A stretch of 64,000 nt of DNA, taken from contig DATGEL010000061.1 of the NCBI GenBank assembly GCA_035310145.1, forward strand, positions 28,732-92,731, read 5' to 3'. Positions within the stretch are counted from its first letter, which is position 1; the number at the start of each line of letters is the position of its first letter. Below are positions 60,025 through 64,000 of the stretch, piece after piece. The notes under the pieces were generated by a model. The model searched no databases. It was given only the letters and a program-made list of their open reading frames with translations, and was not told the origin of the DNA. The stretch is from Dehalococcoidia bacterium. Lineage in GTDB: Bacteria > Chloroflexota > Dehalococcoidia > CAUJGQ01. The translations under genes and the position numbers were made by a program.

Positions 60025-61637
60025 GCTTCAAGGTGTCTCCGACCCCTGCCGCGACGGCGGTACCAGCCGAGAGTGTCCCGGCTCGGAGTGGCGCTGGGCC
60101 GTATCACTCGCCCTCGGCCAGCGTTATGCGCGGAGCCCTGATGTTGATCGGCACGCAGCCGCTGACCTGGATCAGCAGCTTCGTGCTGGCCGCCCTCTTG
60201 CCTCACTATCTCGGAGCACGAGAACTCGGCGTCCTCGCCGTCGCGCTGACGGTGACCGGCCTCGTGAAGGCGCTCTCAGCAATGGGCGTTCCAGGGTACC
60301 TGACACGCGAGGTCGCTCGGCGACCCAGCATAGCGATGGAGTTGGTCAGCCTTGCAATCGGTTACGTTGGCGCCGTTAGCCTGCTGGCGGCCGCGGCGAC
60401 TGACCTGCTTCTGCCCAGGCTCGGCGTCTTCTCCGAACATGTCGGGCTGCTGCGGGTGCTGCTCGTGGGCAGCGTGGCAGCCAACTGCCTCGGGCTGATG
60501 ACGTCGCTGCTGCAGGGCCAGGAACGGCACGCGCGCTACGCCTGGTGTATCGCCGGCGGCGTGGTGGTGAGCACCTGGGCCGGTATCGCGGTGCTGATCG
60601 CGGGGGGCGGCGTCACGCCGTTCGCCGCGGCAAATGTGCTCGGCACGATCGGGGTGACGATCGTCGCCTGGCGCTGGGCCGGACTCAAGTTTACCCGGCG
60701 GGCTCTGTCACCGGCCGGAATCCGCCGGCTTGCTCATGGCGGGTTTCCATTCCTCGGCTGGGACGTGACCATCATTGTGCGGGCGCAGATCGATATCGTG
60801 ATCGTCGCCGCGCTGGCGGGCAGCAGCGCGGCGGGCTGGCTTGCGGCAGCCTACCGTATCATTGCGATCCCCGCCTTCATACCGACGCTGATTAACACGC
60901 CCCTGTTTCCCGCGTTGAGCCGCACGGTGCATGATTCGAGCGAATTTCGGCGGACCCTTCGCCGCACGGTCTTTGCCGCAGCGCTGCTGGCGGTGCCGGC
61001 AAGCGCGGGAATCTTCGCGCTGGCCCCCGCCGTTCCTGGGTTGCTCCACTGGCCAGCGGAGTTCGAGCATAGCCGTGTGCTGATCATGACGCTCACGATC
61101 GCCTACCCGCTGGTCGCCGTCGATACCCTCCTCGGCACGGCGCTCTTCGCCCTCGGCCGCGAGCGTCACTGGCTCAAGGTCGCGATCGGCGCGGCGATCT
61201 TCAACATCGGTTCAAACCTGATCGCTGTGCCATTGTCTGGCCACCTGACGGGGAATCCCGCGGCAGGGGCAGCGGTAGTCGAAGTCATCACCGAGATCAT
61301 TATGCTGGCAGGCGCAGTCATGCTGCTGCCGCAAGGTGTGTTCGATCGGACGTGCATCAAACAGGCGGGCAAGCTTGTGCTCTGCGCCATCGTCCTGGCT
61401 GCCGCGGCTAGTCTTGCACTACACTGGTCTGTGCCACTGGCAATTGCCGCTGGCGCCGTCGTGTACGCCGCGAGCATCTGGGTACTGCGTCTCGTGCCAG
61501 CTGCTGCACTGCGCGAACTCCGTGACGCCTCGGTACGGCAGCTTGCGCATGCTCTTCGCGCCTCAGAACGATCCCAACCGTTCCTCACGCCGCTTCCTGA
61601 CACACTGCCCGCTACGAACTCTGACGGCGGCGGGTAG
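60021..61637 (+). CDS. Polysaccharide flippase (Wzx/MATE-like)
   Basis: A 538-residue membrane protein with 12-14 helices. It begins after a ~25-residue polar lead with MRGALMLIGTQPLTWISSFV and includes GARELGVLAVALTVTGLVKA and FPFLGWDVTIIVRAQIDIVI, patterns of the polysaccharide biosynthesis (PST) family. It would move the lipid-linked repeat unit across the membrane. GTG 60021 overlaps the ligase stop by 4 bases. The last 45 residues are hydrophilic. Confidence 0.9.
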   Translation: MSFKVSPTPAATAVPAESVPARSGAGPYHSPSASVMRGALMLIGTQPLTWISSFVLAALLPHYLGARELGVLAVALTVTGLVKALSAMGVPGYLTREVARRPSIAMELVSLAIGYVGAVSLLAAAATDLLLPRLGVFSEHVGLLRVLLVGSVAANCLGLMTSLLQGQERHARYAWCIAGGVVVSTWAGIAVLIAGGGVTPFAAANVLGTIGVTIVAWRWAGLKFTRRALSPAGIRRLAHGGFPFLGWDVTIIVRAQIDIVIVAALAGSSAAGWLAAAYRIIAIPAFIPTLINTPLFPALSRTVHDSSEFRRTLRRTVFAAALLAVPASAGIFALAPAVPGLLHWPAEFEHSRVLIMTLTIAYPLVAVDTLLGTALFALGRERHWLKVAIGAAIFNIGSNLIAVPLSGHLTGNPAAGAAVVEVITEIIMLAGAVMLLPQGVFDRTCIKQAGKLVLCAIVLAAAASLALHWSVPLAIAAGAVVYAASIWVLRLVPAAALRELRDASVRQLAHALRASERSQPFLTPLPDTLPATNSDGGG

Positions 61638-61791
61638 ACACCTGCAGTCCCGCAAGGATGGACGATCCGGCACGTGTCTGACACCGAACGGCACAGTATT
61701 TGCCCAAATGGTTGGTCACGTGGAGCAAGCTGACTGATGAATATCCGAGAGCACAAGTATCGCTAGAATCGCGATGCACTGACGCATTCTC

Positions 61792-62868
61792 GTGCAACGA
61801 CTATCTCACATCGTACCGAAAGACGAAGCGGTGAAGAACGATTCGTTAGCAAAGAACTGTGGTATGTTGAGCATCGTTGTGCCCACGCACAATCGACGAA
61901 CACGTCTATCCCGCTTGTTGCAACGTCTCTCCGAGGAATACGCTCGACCTCACTCGTTTGAGGTTGTCGTAGTGATTGATGGGTCGGATGATGATACACT
62001 CGCGTTTATCAATACGTTTCATCCGCCATACCCGCTGATTGCTGCTGTTCAAGCAAATCGTGGGCCAGCTTCGGCACGAAATCATGCAATTACGTTAGCC
62101 CATGGCGAGATCGTGCTCTTTCTCGACGACGACGTGGTGCCGGAGCGGGGAACCATTGCGCATCACGTGGCAATTCATCAGAATTCTGACGACGCCGTGG
62201 TGATGGGGCCAATGTTGCCGCCCAGCGGACGGCGGATGCCGCCCTGGCTCGAGTGGGAAGCGCTGATGCTGCAAAAGCAGTATCGCGCCATGGCCGCGGG
62301 ACAGTTCACACCGACACCGCGGCAATTCTACACGGCAAATGCATCGGTCAGGCGCAGGCATGTCATTCGGGCCGGCGGATTCGACGAGCGCTACCGGCGG
62401 GCCGAGGATGTGGACCTGGCGTACCGCCTGGCGGCGCTCGGCTTATGCTTCCACTTCGAGCCGCGGGCGGTAGTCACGCATGAACCGGATCGCACGCTCG
62501 CTGGCTGGCTGCGCGTAGCGAGAGAATACGGCCGCTTTGATGTGCTGGCCGGAATGGAGCGGCCGGCGGTGTTGCGCTACTCGTACGATGAGTGGCATCG
62601 CCGCCACCTTTTGAATCGTGCGCTTCCCCGACTCTGCGTCGGGCATGCCCGGCGCGAGCGCCTGATCATCCTGGCGGCGCGTCCGCTGCTCGCGTTACGA
62701 TTGCCCGAACGGATGGCGCCGCTTCAACGGCTCGCCTGCAGTGCCCTGTTCAACGTGCAGTACTGGCAGGGGGTTGCTGACGCAAGCGGCCAGGGCGAGC
62801 GGATCTGGTCGGGTGCGGCCGCGGCCCTCGCCGGCGCACGGGCGAGGCGTGGCCGTGAAGCATCATGA
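61792..62868 (+). CDS. Family 2 glycosyltransferase
   Basis: A GT-A enzyme of up to 358 residues: MLSIVVPTHNRRTRLSRLLQ, VVVVIDGSDDDTLAF, RGPASARNHAITLAHGEIVL with DXD in FLDDDVVPE, and AGGFDERYRRAEDVDLAYRL as the ED motif. The catalytic domain starts at ATG 61864, and GTG 61831 or 61792 are alternatives, none with a strong ribosome binding site. The first 300 bases and the upstream 150 bases are AT-richer than the locus average, suggesting foreign origin. Substrate unknown. Confidence 0.88.
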   Translation: MQRLSHIVPKDEAVKNDSLAKNCGMLSIVVPTHNRRTRLSRLLQRLSEEYARPHSFEVVVVIDGSDDDTLAFINTFHPPYPLIAAVQANRGPASARNHAITLAHGEIVLFLDDDVVPERGTIAHHVAIHQNSDDAVVMGPMLPPSGRRMPPWLEWEALMLQKQYRAMAAGQFTPTPRQFYTANASVRRRHVIRAGGFDERYRRAEDVDLAYRLAALGLCFHFEPRAVVTHEPDRTLAGWLRVAREYGRFDVLAGMERPAVLRYSYDEWHRRHLLNRALPRLCVGHARRERLIILAARPLLALRLPERMAPLQRLACSALFNVQYWQGVADASGQGERIWSGAAAALAGARARRGREAS

Positions 62869-62980
62869 TCATGCACGCGATCTGCTTCTGGGATGCCCGG
62901 CGGCGGCGTGGTTTAGCGGCGTGGTTTAAAGGATCCTGAGGTTCGGGGAGCGTGTCCGGCGTGCACCTGGGCAGTGGCCA

Positions 62981-64000
62981 GTGATAGGGATTCCCCGCGA
63001 GTCGTTTGCGCTTGCCGCGATGCTGTTACTGACGATCGGCTGTGCGCGGGTACCAGACGTTCCGCATCGCCCGATCACTGGCGGATCCGCAGGCCTTGAC
63101 ACCGCAACGCCGCTCTCGGACGACCGAGCCAGCAGTGCGGTTGGGCGCGGCCCTGTGCTGTTCAGCTGGCGAACCTCGGGTACGGCGGCGGAGCCACTCG
63201 TCGAACCGTTCGCCCTCGCGATCGGACCGCAGGACGCCGTGTACGTCCTCGACGGCGCGAGGAATCGCCTCATGCAGTTCGACCGTAACGGCCGGCTGGT
63301 CCGCGCCTGGGGAAGCACCGGTTCCGGGAACGGGCAATTCAACTTCCGTACGGAGGAGAGACCCGCCGGCGCCATCGGCGTGGACGCTCGCGGCACGGTG
63401 CTCGTGCTCGATGCTGCCGGGCGCTTGCAGCGCTTCAGCAGCCACGGAACCTTTTTGAGTGTGCATCTCTTTGGCCATGGACACGCCCCTGCACAGTTCG
63501 ACCACCCCACGGCAATGGCCGTGGACTCGGCAGGTAATTTCTACGTGACCGATGGCGGCAATGCGCGCGTGCAGAAGTTCGACGCCCGCGGCAGGTTCTT
63601 GCTGTCCTGGGGCCGGCCAGGCACCGGTCCGGGCGAGTTTGGCGTTCCAACACAGATTGCGCTCGATCCGTCGGGCAATGTGTACGTCACCGATGACGCC
63701 GATCGGCGGCAGCGTGTACAGATTTTCGATGCCAGCGGTCGCTTTCTTGGCCAGTTTGGCCGCTACGGCACGGGGCCAGCACAGTTTCACGAGGCGGGCG
63801 GCATCGCCATCGATCGGCACGGCCACGTGTACGTGGGTGATGCCTGGGGACATCGGATCCAGCAATTTGATACGCGCGGGCAGTATCTCGGCGAATGGGG
63901 CAGCGCCGGCCGCGGTGGCGGGCAGTTTTTGGTGCTGGGCGCGTTGGGCGTGGATTCGCTGAACAGCATCTACGCGCTGGGCTCGAACGGGGCGGGTTCG
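62981..64000 (+). CDS. NHL-repeat lipoprotein, 3' partial
   Basis: The frame is open to the window end (340 codons). The N terminus IPRESFALAAMLLLTIGC is a signal peptide with a lipobox ending at Cys, so the protein is a lipoprotein. At least four NHL-type repeats follow, each with the pattern ...GNFYVTDGGNARVQKFDARG..., ...GNVYVTDDADRRQRVQIFDA..., ...GHVYVGDAWGHRIQQFDTRG, forming a beta-propeller. GTG 62981 is the probable start; no strong ribosome binding site is seen. Propellers of this kind bind other proteins or carbohydrate. Position at the end of the glycan locus suggests a surface role. Confidence 0.88.
   Translation, partial: MIGIPRESFALAAMLLLTIGCARVPDVPHRPITGGSAGLDTATPLSDDRASSAVGRGPVLFSWRTSGTAAEPLVEPFALAIGPQDAVYVLDGARNRLMQFDRNGRLVRAWGSTGSGNGQFNFRTEERPAGAIGVDARGTVLVLDAAGRLQRFSSHGTFLSVHLFGHGHAPAQFDHPTAMAVDSAGNFYVTDGGNARVQKFDARGRFLLSWGRPGTGPGEFGVPTQIALDPSGNVYVTDDADRRQRVQIFDASGRFLGQFGRYGTGPAQFHEAGGIAIDRHGHVYVGDAWGHRIQQFDTRGQYLGEWGSAGRGGGQFLVLGALGVDSLNSIYALGSNGAGS

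Overview
The window is a GC-rich (roughly 68-70 %) bacterial chromosome segment with about 58 supported protein genes and no rRNA, tRNA or CRISPR that I can see. The gene mix points to an uncultured member of the Chloroflexota: a dnaB/dnaD-like/dnaI-like replication operon, an F420-type luciferase-like oxidoreductase, an SCP-x-like thiolase with a DUF35 partner, an archaeal-type AspRS behind a T-box leader, many GTG/TTG starts and short 4-base gene overlaps. This assignment is an inference from gene content, not a measured phylogeny.

Layout. 1-5400: a 5'-truncated Pro/Thr-rich protein, then a leftward operon of ribosomal protein bL9, DnaB helicase, a DnaD-domain protein and an unusual helicase loader with two tandem AAA+ modules. 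5570-8460: a NarL-type response regulator and its three-GAF histidine kinase. 8600-12300: thiolase plus DUF35 protein, a YjbQ-family protein and an LLM-class oxidoreductase, with dispersed hairpin repeats between them. 12390-14250: a LysR regulator and a divergent methyltransferase. 14500-24820: nitrogen assimilation genes (glutamate synthase gltB and a long divergent glutamine synthetase) flanking an accessory island with a methyltransferase, two related VapBC pairs and a frameshifted RelE-like remnant. 25030-26640: an Asp-type T-box leader and a predicted non-discriminating AspRS. 26720-38010: signalling genes (a GAF/GGDEF-like membrane protein, a PAS-type kinase, response regulators of which three have damaged receiver domains), a WecB/TagA/CpsF glycosyltransferase, a PAP2 phosphatase, a Nudix hydrolase and a solitary transposase-type DUF4096 protein.

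38010-64000 is an exopolysaccharide locus. It carries nucleotide-sugar synthesis (UDP-glucose dehydrogenase, Gfo/Idh oxidoreductase, epimerase, two DegT aminotransferases, a hexapeptide acetyltransferase), a small sugar-phosphate initiating transferase, several glycosyltransferases, a polysaccharide deacetylase, methyltransferase, and the Wzy-pathway export set (Wzz-like co-polymerase, BY-kinase-like ATPase, O-antigen ligase/polymerase, flippase). In the middle sits a sulfation module: ATP sulfurylase, APS kinase and a PAPS-dependent sulfotransferase in overlapping order. The likely product is an amino-sugar-containing, sulfated surface polysaccharide. Some of its glycosyltransferases start in visibly lower-GC DNA, suggesting a mosaic, exchanged locus. 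The window ends inside an NHL-repeat lipoprotein gene.

The best candidates for new biology are the tandem-duplicated helicase loader with one damaged Walker B, the paired VapBC modules that keep the same antitoxin tail but have swapped DNA-binding domains and operators, the aspartate T-box in front of a probable non-discriminating AspRS, the self-contained sulfation cassette, and the group of phosphorylation-defective receivers around the polysaccharide locus.
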